Assembly (NCBI GenBank): GCA_012295275.1
Contig: CM022676.1
Span: 12,907,660 to 12,971,659 of the forward strand
From: Chrysomallon squamiferum
Taxonomy: Eukaryota > Mollusca > Gastropoda > Neomphalida > Peltospiridae
Direction of reading: 5' to 3'
DNA length: 64,000 nt
Shown here: positions 1 to 11,720 of the stretch, one piece after another
Layout of the letters: every line of letters begins with the position of its first letter
Position numbering within the stretch: the stretch's first letter is position 1
The notes under the pieces: model-generated
The model's input: only the letters and a program-made list of their open reading frames with translations
Told to the model about the DNA's origin: nothing
The model's database searches: none
Program-made: the position numbers and the translations under genes

Positions 1-1712
1 GTTGTTTCTACTTTATTTATTTTAATTGAAATTTTTCTCTGTTTGAATTTAGTCTGTTCAAAGTTAAATTTTCTTTTGAACATGTCATTAAAAAGACTCT
101 GAATTTTGACGTGTGCCTAACTTGTATTTTATGTTCTTTCACGCACTCGTACAGCTTGGAGTGCCTTACTAAGCTGCCAGGTGTTCACTATTCGCGTTAA
201 AACGGCTAAAATAAACTCATCTGTATTATGAGACTAATCTTTAAAATAATACAATGATGCAATACATGAATTTCAAAGGTTATTATTTATTTAGTTAGTT
301 ATCTATTTATTTATTATTATTATTTCTGCTAAAAAATTGGAGACGGTTATCAACCAGAGCTAACGGTAAGATAAACATAAAAACATAATTTTTTATTTTG
401 TTTTTTTTTCTTGTTGTTATACGATTTTGTTTTTTGTGAAACGATTTGTAACATACAAAAAAAAAAATCAGTTATTGTTCGAGATTAATTCTGGGCGCGA
501 GTACATTTCATAACATTATAGAAACTATGTGTGAAATGCTTTAATATCCATGCTCCATGTAAACGTCTTAATTATGCACATACTGAATGTTTCGAATTTC
601 AACCCTGACAATAACGCTTTCACTTTTTTCTTCTATTATTTTAAGTGAATTTTTTATCTATAAAATAGTTACATTTGTTAATGATTTGTATATAAAACAT
701 TTTTAAAGTTATTAAAATGTTCTCCTTTCTGTATGTTGAGTTTGTTATTTTAAAAGTACGTGAGAGAGAGAGACAGAGAGAGAGTGTATTTCAGTTATGT
801 TAGAGAGCTGTAATAAAGTGACAGTGTAATAATATTAAATAGAATGTTGTTGTTTTTCATTATTGACTGAAGTTGGGTCTATAAGGCAACATATGATGTC
901 ATCCTCCTTTCTACTATCTTATTTGCTGAAAATAATAACGAAACGGATATTTTCACACAGTATCTGTAATACTGAGATATTTTCACACAAGATCTGTAAT
1001 AGTGAGATATTTAAATATGATATTTATTGTAATAAAAAAATGATCATTGTAAGCTGGTTTTAATTTCAGTCAGCTAATTTGCTATATTACTTTTATTTAC
1101 ATTTTGTTCTAAACGACAAAATGATTCCGCTTCAGTTTGGAGTTGGGTTTTGATACAAATAGAAAACGTAATTCAGAAGATAGTCTTTTGTAGTTCTGAT
1201 ATCTCTACAGTCACTTTCTAATTTTTACGAATTAGATGCCTTAGATTAAATATATACAATTAAGTGATAAAATAATTTGTTGATTAATATTTAATATTTT
1301 GTTAGAAAAGTACATACATTAGATGTAAAATAATGAGGTACTGACCTATTCATTAAACAGTCACCATGTAAACAGCTGTAGATTATTTGCTACATTCATG
1401 AATGTAATAAATGTTGTACACGTTTTGCTGAGTTAGGGGAATGATGTAACCTACGACAAGAAATCTTCTCTCGTTTTATAAATACAAATATTTTATAAAT
1501 AGTCACAAGATATGATTTACTGACAAACAATAAAAAAAAAAAAAAAAAAAAATAACATTCTTGTGAAATGTAATGAATAAAGTGAAATAAATATACAAAA
1601 AATAGACACATTAATAGAATGACAGCGCTATAGAAATGTGACACAATAACCTAACCTAGATCAAGTACAACTCGTGTACCCGGAAGAAACAAGTTTAGTC
1701 ACAACATTCACA
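1..1712. other. 5' flank of gene A, left copy of the segmental duplication
   Basis: I see no exon here. The stretch is AT-rich with a short GA run (about 765-785), a 29-33 bp imperfect tandem motif around 945-1015 (two 'gatattttcacaca' units) and a poly-A at 1531-1551. It is collinear with about 49303-51018 at high identity. A short open frame in it (863-1063) recurs in the copy at 50167 only because the DNA is duplicated. The last ~90 bases before 1713 form the first leader/promoter cassette of gene A. Confidence 0.6.
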
Positions 1713-1767
1713 ATGGCGCCAGTGAGATATTTACTAGTTTCTGTCATCACTGTTACATGTAGTACAG
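1713..1767 (+). CDS. Gene A leader exon 1a (signal peptide)
   Basis: ATG opens MAPVRYLLVSVITVTCST and ends in phase 1 at ACAG|GTAAG. This is a short hydrophobic secretory leader. The same exon recurs in gene D at 51019-51073. The ~90 bases before it resemble those before exon 1b, including a CTCGTGTACCCG-type box and CACAACAT just before the start. Confidence 0.75.
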
Positions 1768-1855
1768 GTAAGTTTCATTCATTTATTTTTTTATTTGGTT
1801 ATTCATTTATTTATTTATTCATTTGTATTATTCAGATTTATGCCGGTTAGAGCTG

Positions 1856-1900
<45 letters not shown>

Positions 1901-2384
1901 TAGTTATTCATCTTGTTTATCTATTTCTATTATTTTTGATTTTAGTCTTGACAAGAATGAGATTTTTTACACCTTAACCGAAATAGAAGTAGACGCTTTA
2001 TTACAGTGAGAGCGCTGAAGTAATAACGTGACCGAGTAAGATAACCTAGATAGACTGGCTATAACTTGTGTACCCGAAAGAAACAAAGTAAATCACAACA
2101 TACACTATGGCGATAGTGGGATACATACTTGTTTCTGCTTCGATTGTTGGATATTTAGGTAAGTTTTATTGTTACTATTTGATTCATACATTGAAAGAAA
2201 TATGTTAGATATTACCGATAAAAACTGTGTACTGAAAACTTATTCAGTCTGTGCCCTGGTTAAAACTAGTTTGGTGTATATTATTTAAACTGCACGTCGT
2301 CTCTGAAAAATGAATGAATCGGACTATGAAGTCCCATAAACTGTAAGGAACGTTAAACATATCAGAGCTTGCGACGTATATTTT

Positions 2385-2452
<68 letters not shown>

Positions 2453-3281
2453 TGATGATATTAATAATAATAATAATAATAATAACAATTATGTAATAAA
2501 TATATAAATAATAGAAAGAGATGCGATTAAGATTTTGTTTCATTTCGATGTTATGAAGTGCAGTGTTCTACAGTGATAGTAAAATGTACAGTGACAGCTA
2601 GTATAGTGTTATAATGTTACAGCTCATTGATACACTGATTATGAAAAGTCTTGTATGTGATGTAAATGTTTTAAATGTATACTCTGTTATTAGGAGATGT
2701 ACGTCCTTATATTAATGTTGAATATTATTATCAGTGCAGTTGCATAATTACACTGTACAGCTATCTGAATTATCCATTTCTTCATATGTTCCTCAAGGTG
2801 AATGTTTATATATTTATATATAATTATTTATCTATATTGGTATTTAATATAAGCTAAATCGTATACTAACAATTAATGACTTGCAATACCATTTAAAGAA
2901 TATTTTAGTCAAAACAAATATTTTAGAAACATGTGACAGAGACAAGAAGTATTATTTTTGTAGAAGGAAAGAGCTAATTTTCTATAACAAATGAAAAGTA
3001 ACTAAACTGACTGAACTTCATTCAGTTTATGGTGAATGAAGTTGATGTTCTTTTACTATTAATTTCCGTAGGAAAAAAAAAAAAAAAAAGACTCACGCTT
3101 GGATTATATTTCACATAATGGAGCTGTCGGAAATGATCTACTGAAATACTTCAAATTGTTACTCTAAAAATGATCTTCGATAAAAAAAATCATTGAATAA
3201 TTAAGAACAAGAAAACAAATCTACGGCAAAATGTGTATAACAGTTATTCTTATCACTATTGCAATCCGGACACCATTTGTA

Positions 3282-3327
<46 letters not shown>

Positions 3328-3337
3328 TTATCTATCT

Positions 3338-3387
<50 letters not shown>

Positions 3388-3690
3388 GTTTTCCGTGAAT
3401 AAATTTCCTTGTTCAAACTAAAGTAATGTACGTAACACTATATCAAGTGGAATTATAAGATAACCAATTTTATAATTATATAACAGCACATAACACATTA
3501 AAATCAAATTGATATACGTACTCTTACACTGTTCTTTATTCAGAACATTATGTATTCTTATAATATCTGGTTTCAGGTGCAAAGTACATCGTATTATGTG
3601 AGGTTGACGGCCGAGTACACTGGAAAAATGTTAGACACTGAATATCTGAAATAATTAACATGCAGTTTGAATCATTTTAGTGAAGACAGA

Positions 3691-3755
<65 letters not shown>

Positions 3756-5104
3756 TAAAAAATACTTTAAAAAACTCTATTTAATTTTTTCAAATCTCAA
3801 TTTTTTTTTTTGAGTAATGTATTCATTTATTATTTAATTTTTTTCCGTACAGGTGTATCATTGAAGATATCTGGTTCTTTGTCTTATGCAGTGTTGAATG
3901 AGTACTTTACATTTACTTGTTCTGTGTCACAGGCTGCTGGTCTTACTGACCTGATACTATTTTATAAACAAACTGGAAGTCAAACACAACAGCTGCTAGG
4001 TTCTCTCTATCAGAATGGTGATACTTGTTCTTTATTCAATCGTTCTCCTGGCTACACTCCAGTGTGTGGAGAAGGGACAGACGTTGGATCATCAAGTGTA
4101 AAGAACTACACGCTGACCATAAACAGAACTTCAACTGATGATGAAACACTCTGGTGGTGTGAACTGAATTCAGCTTTAAAGAAGAGCAACAATTTTACTT
4201 TACCTGTTTCCTGTAAGTAATTATCATATTAATTAAACAAGTATTGGAATTTTAATCATTTTAAAAGTACAATGTTAAACATTAAACTAAATAAAATGAT
4301 ATTAATTTGTGTGCGTGTAACATCAAGTAAAATTACATTTCCATACGTAGACTGTAGATAACGTTTATTAAATACTATTCTAATTTTATTACTTAGATGG
4401 TCCAGACTCTGTTACACTCAGTTTAACATCACCTGTTGAAGTGGTAGAAGGACACAGTCTCAGTGTTGACTGTGTTGCTGTGTGTAAGCCAAGCTGTTCC
4501 TACTCGTGGAAGCTGGGAAATGATGAACTCACATCAAACTCTCAACTGAGACTGACAAACATCAGCAGGAATGAAGCAGGAAATGTTTACACGTGTACAG
4601 TAACAAACTCTGAAACAAAACAGTCTGAAAATAACACTGTAACACTGACTGTCTTCTGTGAGTTACTCAGATTTTTCTTTGATATTATTGACATCGTTAA
4701 AATTTAATAGATAGCATTTAAATCAGTATCAGTCTAAAACAAAAGAGACTAAAAGTAACCAGTTGACACTGACAGCTTATTGTGAGCTATATTTTTAAAT
4801 ATTATTTAGTTTGTATTAAAATATCTATTTAATTTTGAGTCTCGTTTTGACTAGTATTAAATTACAGTAACAACACCGAAACGAAACAGTCTGAAAGAAA
4901 CAACTTCAGACAGACAATTTACTTTGAGTTATTCAAGTTTTATTGCAAAACATGAATGTTTAATAGTATTTACCTCTAATTAACTGAACTTAATGGAGTA
5001 TTGCTTTTAATCTCTTCTTGTTTTAAATTTAAATGCAAAGCTTAGATAATTATTACAAGATTAGAGTCAATAATTTCTGTAATACATAACAGTGCTTTTG
5101 TCAC

Positions 5105-5148
<44 letters not shown>

Positions 5149-8100
5149 GTAGTAGTAGTAGTAGTAGTAGTAGTATGTTTTGTTTTTGTCACAGTTAAAT
5201 ATTCTTGAATCTTGTTTGACAGTGTAAATTATGTATTTCAAAAAGTTATAAATTATAGACTAGGAATAAACATACGTAATATTAAGTATAAGAAAAAAGT
5301 GGAACAACGTGAATAAGAAACCTTATGATAGGAATGCTAATCATGATTAGATGAAGATAAGAAAAGTATACATAAGTGGAACAAAAATAAAACGAATAAA
5401 TTAAATATGCTTAAGAGAGATCTAATCAGAAGATATTAATTAACTTCATTAAATAAGCAGCAATGAGAAGAACAATATTTTTGTGATTAAGTAATAAATT
5501 TAATTATTATATTTTATTTACGTTTTCTTGGTAATTTTCTTACAAAACATACTTTTATATTAATAATTAACCAATTAATAAATTATTTGTCTTGTTTATG
5601 GCATCAGATAAATATGTGTGTTTTTGATGCAAATGAAAATATTCCCAGTCTCTTACTGCTTTCAACAAAACAGTCGCCTTCCAACATTCATAAAAACAGT
5701 CTACAGTTATGTCAAGAGCAGTATGAAAAAAATCACAAAAATCAGACGTGATATTGCTCGTAAGAGTTTATGCCGAAACTATAATACATTTTGCAAACTT
5801 AAAGTGTAATAAATTACTGATTTGCTCTTTCATTTCCAGATCCACCAAGTTCATCTCCAGTTGTTTCAAGAACAACGTTTCCTGTGTTTGAGGGTGACAC
5901 TGTCACACTGAACTGTTCTACAACTGGTGGAAACCCAAAACCAAATCTGAACTGGACATGTTATAATCCTGTACACTGCTCTGACAGAGAAGAAACCAGA
6001 ACGTGTACAATATCTTTCATGGCTAACAGGACTCAGAATAACAAAGTGTGTGAGTGTGTTTCTAGTTGGAAGTATGGCGTCTACAACTGGGGAAAAAGCA
6101 GAAGCTTGACTATTTATTGTAAGTGATTTTTATATTGTTTGTAATTGATACACATATCAATATATATTACTGGCTAAGTTCAGAATGTTCAGTCGTGGGT
6201 TATTGTTGTGGATTAACATAAACAAATACATGCAATTCAACGATTACAATTTGAAATATTTACGTGTGAAAACAATCATTCGTATCTTTCAGTTTTTTCT
6301 TCATATTTTCAAGAACTGTCAGACATTTTTAATCTGTAAAAGAAAACAACAAACAAACCATTAACTTACCCATTTAAATAGATAGATAGATAGATTGATA
6401 GATAGAGAGATAGATAGATAGATACTGGTTTTGTTATGGATGCTAAATTTGATATACCAGATATTTTTGGTACCATGTAAATAGTTTACGAAATGTCAGT
6501 TTCAGTTTTTCATGAAATATGGATGAAAACATCCACTGGAAATTGAATAAGTATTCGCAGTTTGAAATATATTTGTTTTGTATTTACTAATGTTTCTACC
6601 TTAATATTTCCATTTGAACCTGAATATAACCTTCAAAATACTCATAAGTTAAAACAATAAATCTTATAAAACAGATGTTAACACATACATATGTTTGTAT
6701 CTCTCTATGCATGTGTATATATATATGTATCGATATTAATACTTATTTTTAGTACAAAATATTTAATACACAACAATTAAAACGAGAATAATTGAAATAA
6801 AATAAATACTTTTTATATATTGTGAAACAAACACATTTGAATGTCTTACTTTCAACAGTCCTCTCCCAATTAAATAACAATAATAGTAATTTCAGAGCAA
6901 TTACAGATACAACCAGATTTAATTATATTCCTCTCCTTCTTTATATGAGAAAGTGTGAGAAAAAAAGTGAAAAGAAGAGATAAAGTACCCACTTACCTGA
7001 ATTGAAACGAGAGTCTTTTAAACAGATCCTCCAAGCAAACCAACACTTACATCAGATCCTGAGCCGCCATGGCTAGAAAACGAAGGAGGCTCTTTGATTT
7101 GTTCTTTACCTGACAGCGGTAAAGGAAATCCAGCAGCTCAGTTTTACTGGATTAGAAATGGAACAGACATTCAACACACAGGATCTAAATTGTCACTGAC
7201 ACCCACAAAGAAAGACAATGGAGTCTCGTACAAATGTACAGCTGGAAATCTCTTCACAGACAGAAGTGGACAACACAGACCTGAATCTAATTCTCTTCAT
7301 ACGAATGTATATTGTAGGTTGTTTAAATGTTGTTGTTGTTGTTGTTTGTTTGTTTGTTTTATTTGTTCATTATGACTTTCACATTAAGTAAATAAGTAAA
7401 TAATATTGACATAATTTATGAAGATATTTGAATATTGCTTTTGACATGTTCATGTCATCCTTATAAAAAATAAACAGGAATAAGCAATGAACGTTAACTG
7501 TATTTTAGTTCTCCTCAGTAGTTTTCTGCGAAGTAATGAAATCTGTGTGATCTGTTTTCTCTTTCCTCTCAGACTAATTGTATTTTTCCTTGTATTTTTT
7601 TTGGTTGTTGCATGTATTATCTTGTTGTTCTTCTTCTGTTTACATATATTTGTATTTCAATCTGTGTAGATGCACCCAGAGTGAGAATTTTATCAGAGAG
7701 TCACATCAGAGTTGAACTGGGAAAACTTGTGATACTACGCTGTACAGCTGACAGTAATCCAGACAGTGTTGTATTTGAATGGCGAACTGGTACAAAACAC
7801 CTCACTGACGGTTCTCTGTTTCAAATCTCCTCATTTCAACAGTCAGACCAAGGAGAGTACACGTGTTCAGCAAATTCAAAAACTTCTTTCAACACTTCAA
7901 TGTCAGGATCTGCCAGCGTCATGGTTACAGGTAACTTTATTTACACTTTTTTCATGTCACCTTTGTTAGCAAGTACAACTGATTTTTCATTTCTTTGTTT
8001 TTGTTGTTTCCATCCCTGTCAGAATTAGCCAGTATCAATGTATATTGCAGATGAATTTAAAACCCAACATAAATATTTTTGTTCACGTTTTAGTTCTTGA

Positions 8101-10236
8101 ATCAGCTCCTGAATGGTGTTACTGCACAAATGTGTTAGAAACTTCAGTAGATCTCAACAAATTCACTAGATTCACAGTTGAACAACGCTTGTCTACTGAA
8201 GACCAGTCTATCAGTCTGCAAGTGTCAGCCAATAAGACACAGGACAAGACTTTTTCTTTACACATTTCTCATCTCAAGTCCAATTCTTCCTACCACTTTA
8301 AAATTTACTCTTCTGCAAATAAAACTGACAGCCGTTACTGTTTGACTCTTTGTACCACTTTAACAACAATAAATTGTAGTAAGTAAAACAATGTATATAG
8401 ATTTCGATTCTTCATTTCAAATTTCAGCAAAATATTTATTCATTTATTTATTTATTTCTTCTCTGTGTGTTTTTGTTTAGTTTTTTTCAGTACTTGTATA
8501 CAGGTTCTGGTGAATTTGACATTGACCAAACTATTTGCGTTATTTAATGAAAGATATTTAGAAGAAAGAATTATAATTTAAAAAAAAAATGAAACAAAAT
8601 TAAACGTAAATGCGGATAACTGATATATGTAGTTAGACTTGTTATTATAATCACTGTAGAAGAACCTTCGTCCATGGCATCACTAGGAACTGGAGTTGGA
8701 ATTGGTCTGGCAGTAGGAATACTTCTGCTCTGCTTTCCTGCAATAATTATTCTGTTCATCTTGAGGAGAAGAGGTTACACCATCCGTAGTCAGTTAAATT
8801 TTAGACTCATTCATCAGTTATTGTTTTATTGTTTTGAATATTTCGTATTTATTTGATTGTCGTTTTTAATTATTTATTCTAAAATTATCTTTCTTTCTTA
8901 CTTTTTATTGTTAATATTTTTTCTGTCTCTTTAACTATATATATGTGTGTGTGTCTTAAAAAAGAAAACCAAATCCAATTATTTCAATGTAAGAGTTATT
9001 ATTTAACTTGTACATATATGTACATTTATGTTACAGGTTCAGATAGCAAAAATGAAAATGAAATACATACGTGAGTACTGTCTTGAAATGTTTCTGATTA
9101 CTACTGTTATAATAGATATTCGCTGTCTATTTACTATGTTACCTGCAGACCTTGTTTTGACATAGACACTAGTATGTCTAAAGTGCAATACTACATCATA
9201 TCATTACTTATGTTTAAAGCCGTTTTGCTGTGAAATTGTATCAGTATTGAAAGTATATTAACTGTTTGTAAAATATGTGCATTGTCGCACTAATATAAAT
9301 GCGTCTGCAAAGTATGTGATTGTCTCATTAATGCAATGCTAATGAAACCAAATATATTTGAAGGCGATACCAGTATATTTTTCTTATTGTGTTTCACAGA
9401 TATGAAGATGTATCATTGGATTCAGTCCAGGAAACAGCTGTTCGTTCAGGTAAAATAAGAAATCCAGTGTTTTGAGTATATTTTTTAGATCCTAGATTTA
9501 CTAGAGCACTTTCCTTTGCAAAGAAGCTGACTCTTTAATACATAAAACGATATAAATTGAAGTAGATATTGAAGCACTAATCAAGATGATTGCGGAAATT
9601 CAAAATCAGATGCCAATTTTTCATACACATTAACGAATTTTATGCATAAACCCATACACACAAAGAGGCAGACAGTTACATACAGTCACATATTGTATTC
9701 ACTTCGTGAAGAGCTTGAACAGTTAATAAGTAATTTTAACCAAGACTGAAAGAACATTATTAGGTTATTTTTATATACAATAGTGTTAAAAACTCAAAGA
9801 AACTGCAATAAATTAAATGAATTAAAAATAAGCGCTTAAGACTTTTTTCAAATTCCGGTAACGATTTCTTTAATAAATATTTTCTAGAAAATGTAACGGA
9901 AAAATACTTTATCAAAATGTGTACAAAGAAAATGTGTTTATGAAAATATTAATTAATTTATAGAACTTTCTCAAATACCTACAACTCAGTACGAGTGTCT
10001 ACAATCACGTGATGCACCTGCGTATGAAAAGCTGAAGGTGTCTGATAATAGACCGAGTTCAGGTAATAACATTTATTTAGAATTATTCACTTTTATTCAT
10101 CATATTAAAATGTATCCAACTACGATGAGAACTGATAATAACTTATTACTATCTTTAATAAAATTTGTATTTGTAAAGATAATCTGAAATGTTTTTATTT
10201 CCTATTCGTTATCAGGAGATTTTTATACCAATAGAA

Positions 10237-10326
<90 letters not shown>

Positions 10327-10490
10327 AATAATCATAAGCATATTTTTGAAATGTGTTACAAATCAGGGCTTCCAGAGTCTCTGTAGTTATTTCAATTTAT
10401 TTTTATGCCAAATCGTTTTTGTTCTTTTTATTTATTTATTTTTCCTTTCTTTCTTTGTTTCTAGGCAATATATATGAAAATACAGTGTGA
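1713..10490 (+). CDS. Gene A: Ig-superfamily type I membrane receptor with ITAM-like tail
   Basis: I join twelve coding exons: 1713-1767 (or the alternative leader 2107-2158), 3853-4212, 4397-4657, 5840-6118, 7026-7313, 7670-7930, 8094-8378, 8660-8785, 9037-9070, 9400-9449, 9964-10062 and 10465-10490. They sum to 2124 nt, exactly 708 codons including TGA, which supports the model. The 707-residue product reads: signal peptide, five Ig domains, a degenerate FN3-like domain, one transmembrane helix, basic stop-transfer RRR, and a tail with YEDV, YECL-x7-YEKL and a final YENT. Ectodomain introns are all phase 1, the usual Ig-module pattern. By family knowledge such proteins are surface adhesion or recognition receptors; the tyrosine motifs suggest SH2-dependent signalling. 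No ligand can be named. Exons 1-4 are duplicated in gene D, and Ig3 and Ig4 are close to exons of gene B. Splice sites are inferred by eye, without transcript evidence. Confidence 0.8.
2107..2158 (+). CDS. Gene A alternative leader exon 1b (signal peptide)
   Basis: A second ATG exon, MAIVGYILVSASIVGYL, also ends in phase 1 at TTAG|GTAAG, so either leader can splice to the Ig1 exon at 3853. Its upstream ~110 bases are a diverged copy of the region before exon 1a. As the leader would be cleaved, the choice more likely reflects alternative promoters than different mature proteins. Confidence 0.65.
2159..3852. other. Gene A intron 1
   Basis: This long intron has no supported coding exon. It contains an AAT tract (2388-2450), a TCTA then TA microsatellite (3282-3382) and a second AAT tract (3692-3756). 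It aligns with gene D intron 1 (51441-53153) apart from microsatellite length changes and small indels; the TCTA/TA tract is nearly absent from the D copy. Confidence 0.6.
3853..4212 (+). CDS. Gene A Ig1 exon, membrane-distal V-like Ig domain
   Basis: The 360-nt exon (phase 1-1) encodes a V-like Ig domain. The canonical pair is FTFTC (B strand) and LWWC (F strand); an extra pair is DTCSLF and TPVCGEG. The G-x-S-V-K-N-Y-T-L-T-I sequence marks the E strand. It follows the leader, so it is the outermost domain. Its C to C'' segment differs strongly from the copy in gene D. Confidence 0.8.
4397..4657 (+). CDS. Gene A Ig2 exon
   Basis: The 261-nt exon (phase 1-1) is a C2/I-type Ig domain: VDCVAVC on the B strand, SYSWKL for the core Trp, and AGNVYTCTV on the F strand. 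It differs at only three residues from gene D exon 3. Confidence 0.8.
4658..5839. other. Gene A intron 3 with decayed Ig2 exon-end copies
   Basis: Two short echoes of the 3' end of the Ig2 exon lie at about 4738-4800 and 4865-4935 (acaaaacagtctgaa-like and gacagcttattgtgag-like words), as if the exon end had been duplicated in tandem and had decayed. An ATT then AGT microsatellite follows at 5106-5175. The same structure is in gene D (about 54010-54470). Confidence 0.5.
5840..6118 (+). CDS. Gene A Ig3 exon, cysteine-rich Ig domain
   Basis: The 279-nt exon (phase 1-1) starts YPPSSSPVV and has VTLNCSTTGGNP on the B strand and NWTCYNP on the C strand. It carries extra cysteines in VHCSD and RTCTI, then VCECVS on the F strand. 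It is nearly identical to exons in gene D (55112-55390) and gene B (19018-19296, opposite strand). Confidence 0.8.
6119..7025. other. Gene A intron 4; end of homology with gene D
   Basis: Homology to gene D runs to about 6273, at the word acgtgtgaaaacaa, and then stops. The rest holds a GATA run (6380-6423) and AT-rich sequence with no visible exon. Confidence 0.6.
7026..7313 (+). CDS. Gene A Ig4 exon
   Basis: The 288-nt exon (phase 1-1) has SLICSLPDSGKGNP on the B strand, QFYWIRNGTD on the C strand and VSYKCTAGN on the F strand. It closely matches gene B exon 18067-18354, also 288 nt. Gene D has no equivalent. Confidence 0.8.
7670..7930 (+). CDS. Gene A Ig5 exon
   Basis: The 261-nt exon (phase 1-1) begins YAPRVRIL and has VILRCTADSNP, VVFEWRTG and GEYTCSANS: a complete I-type Ig domain. 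The donor is ACAG|GTAACT. Confidence 0.8.
8094..8378 (+). CDS. Gene A FN3-like exon
   Basis: The 285-nt exon (phase 1-1) lacks an Ig Cys/Trp/Cys core. Near its end it has the pattern HLKSNSSYHFKIYSSANK, like the F strand of a fibronectin III fold. A membrane-proximal position fits. The domain is degenerate, so FN3 is a probable rather than certain assignment. Confidence 0.6.
8660..8785 (+). CDS. Gene A transmembrane exon
   Basis: The 126-nt exon encodes EPSSMASLG, then a ~24-residue Gly-rich then Leu/Ile-rich helix (GVGIGLAVGILLL to IIILFIL), then RRR as stop-transfer. Donor CC|GTAGT is weaker than its neighbours; the following intron also stays open for ~70 nt. Confidence 0.7.
9037..9070 (+). 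CDS. Gene A tail micro-exon
   Basis: A 34-nt exon (TTACAG acceptor, AC|GTGAGT donor) encodes RSDSKNENEIHT across its junctions and moves from phase 1 to phase 2. The next exon restores phase 1. Confidence 0.6.
9400..9449 (+). CDS. Gene A tail exon with YEDV
   Basis: The 50-nt exon (CACAG acceptor, CAG|GTAAAA donor) encodes T-YEDVSLDSVQETAVRS, one Y-x-x-V site, and returns the frame to phase 1. Confidence 0.6.
9964..10062 (+). CDS. Gene A tail exon with ITAM-like YECL-x7-YEKL
   Basis: The 99-nt exon (phase 1-1) carries two Y-x-x-L sites separated by seven residues: TQYECLQSRDAPAYEKLKV. This fits the known ITAM spacing of 6-8 (up to 12). Neither site has the I/V/L/S at -2 expected of an ITIM. 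Confidence 0.7.
10063..10464. repeat. Gene A last intron with AAT/ATG microsatellite
   Basis: A long AAT run passes into an ATG run (10228-10330). Open frames through it are artefacts of the repeat. Confidence 0.85.
10465..10490 (+). CDS. Gene A terminal exon, YENT
   Basis: The last 26 nt after TTTCTAG encode GNIYENTV followed by TGA. Y-E-N fits the Y-x-N preference of Grb2-type SH2 domains. Confidence 0.65.
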
Positions 10491-10544
10491 TTTATTCAAC
10501 ATCTAAAATTACAAAGATGAAATTTTTCGGACCTCTCTGGAACT

Positions 10545-10546
10545 AT

Positions 10547-10634
<88 letters not shown>
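10545..10634. repeat. (GA)n microsatellite
   Basis: About 90 bp of uninterrupted GA, just before a decayed leader cassette. A long CT run lies at the equivalent place after gene D. Confidence 0.95.
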
Positions 10635-10636
<2 letters not shown>

Positions 10637-10760
10637 TAATAATGATGTGTTACGATGACCTAGACAGAGTACAACGCGTTTACTCGAATAAAAAACAAGT
10701 ATATACAAAGGCGCTAATAGGACACTCACTTGTTTCTGTCTGGACTGGTAGTGTGGAATA
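10635..10760 (+). pseudogene. Decayed leader/promoter cassette
   Basis: The sequence follows the A leader cassettes: a TACGATGACCTAGA box, an ACGCGTTTACTCG box, then AAGGCGCTAATAGGACACTC and CTTGTTTCTGTC, aligned with the start of exon 1b. The start codon reads AAG and the GTAAG donor is lost. It is a relic of another leader exon in the array. Confidence 0.55.
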
Positions 10761-11414
10761 TGTTCGAAATTATCCGAAACTTGGAGCTATGAATAACTAA
10801 TGGCGTTTTCACGTGCTGAAAATGATACAAAACTAGAACAGCATCTAATTCAGGACTTTGATTTGTTGTAACTTTTGTTTAATAAATCTCTTATCGAGAC
10901 GATAAACTTAAAGGGATGCAACTCTTGTCTTATATATTACAACGTTTTCAAGTAAACCGGAGATTACGATTTGCCTGATCTAGAAGCATATTCTATAATT
11001 GTAACAAAACACAAAAGTTTTCATTTTTATTTTCTCTTTGTACCATTGAATCGTGTGGGCATTTTTTTTAAAGACAAAATTCAAACAAAATATATTGTCC
11101 ATTATAAAGAAAGTTTCTAAGTTAAGTGTGTTCCCAGAATGCGTACACGTGTATGTCAATTTAATAATTTTATATTATGATACAAATACAAACACGTCAC
11201 ATGGAACGAGTATCATAAATATAATACGTGATGTAAGATGAAGAGAACTCAAGTGACAAATAGAAAGAATATAATAAACCAAACTATAATTCCGCAACAG
11301 TCATGAAACAATAATACGTACTTCCCTTCATTCTATAAACATGTGCTTCATTAATTTTCATAGCTAACACTAGACTGACAGAGAATAATGTTATATAAGT
11401 CAGAAAGAAGTAGT

Positions 11415-11720
11415 CTCTCTATAATAGAGAGAGCGCTGTAGTAATAACGTGACACAAAAAGATGACGTACAGAGAGACAAATCATTCACCCGTAGAAAAC
11501 AAGTTTAGTCACAACATAAACAAAAGTATTGGGAATAAAATTCCTGTACACAAAACGCAAAACCTTTATTCAGTTTGTGTCCCGGTTATAGCTGGTGTTG
11601 TGTTCAAACAACTTAAACTTTTGTCACTATATAATTATGTAACCTGCACGACACATCTATGACAAGTGAATGAATCGTGCTGTGAAAACCCAGTTTTAAC
11701 TAAACTTTTCCGAATGAGGT
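11415..11720 (+). pseudogene. Second decayed cassette plus start of intron 1
   Basis: The words agagcgctgtagtaataacg and acaagtttagtcacaacat match the promoter part of the gene A leader cassettes, but no ATG follows. Further on, ttattcagtttgtgtcccgg and gaatgaatcgtgctgtg match gene A intron 1 around 2241-2330, so a larger block was copied and then decayed. Confidence 0.5.

Noticed and set aside
945-1015. Short repeated 'gatattttcacaca' units considered as a CRISPR-like array
   Set aside because: Only two units, in eukaryotic AT-rich DNA, with no spacers of constant length.
863-1063. Near-identical 66-codon frames at 863-1063 and 50167-50367
   Set aside because: Their similarity equals that of the surrounding duplicated non-coding DNA, and there is no domain, leader or splice context.
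2244-2543. Poly-Ile, poly-Asn, poly-Tyr and poly-Thr open frames over microsatellites (also 10189, 10295, 52870, 62205, 62344, 62713, 62813)
   Set aside because: They are produced by AAT, ATG and ACT repeats and exist on both strands.
9964-10062. ITIM reading of the gene A tyrosines
   Set aside because: The residue at -2 is Thr or Pro rather than I/V/L/S, whereas the spacing of the two Y-x-x-L sites fits an ITAM.
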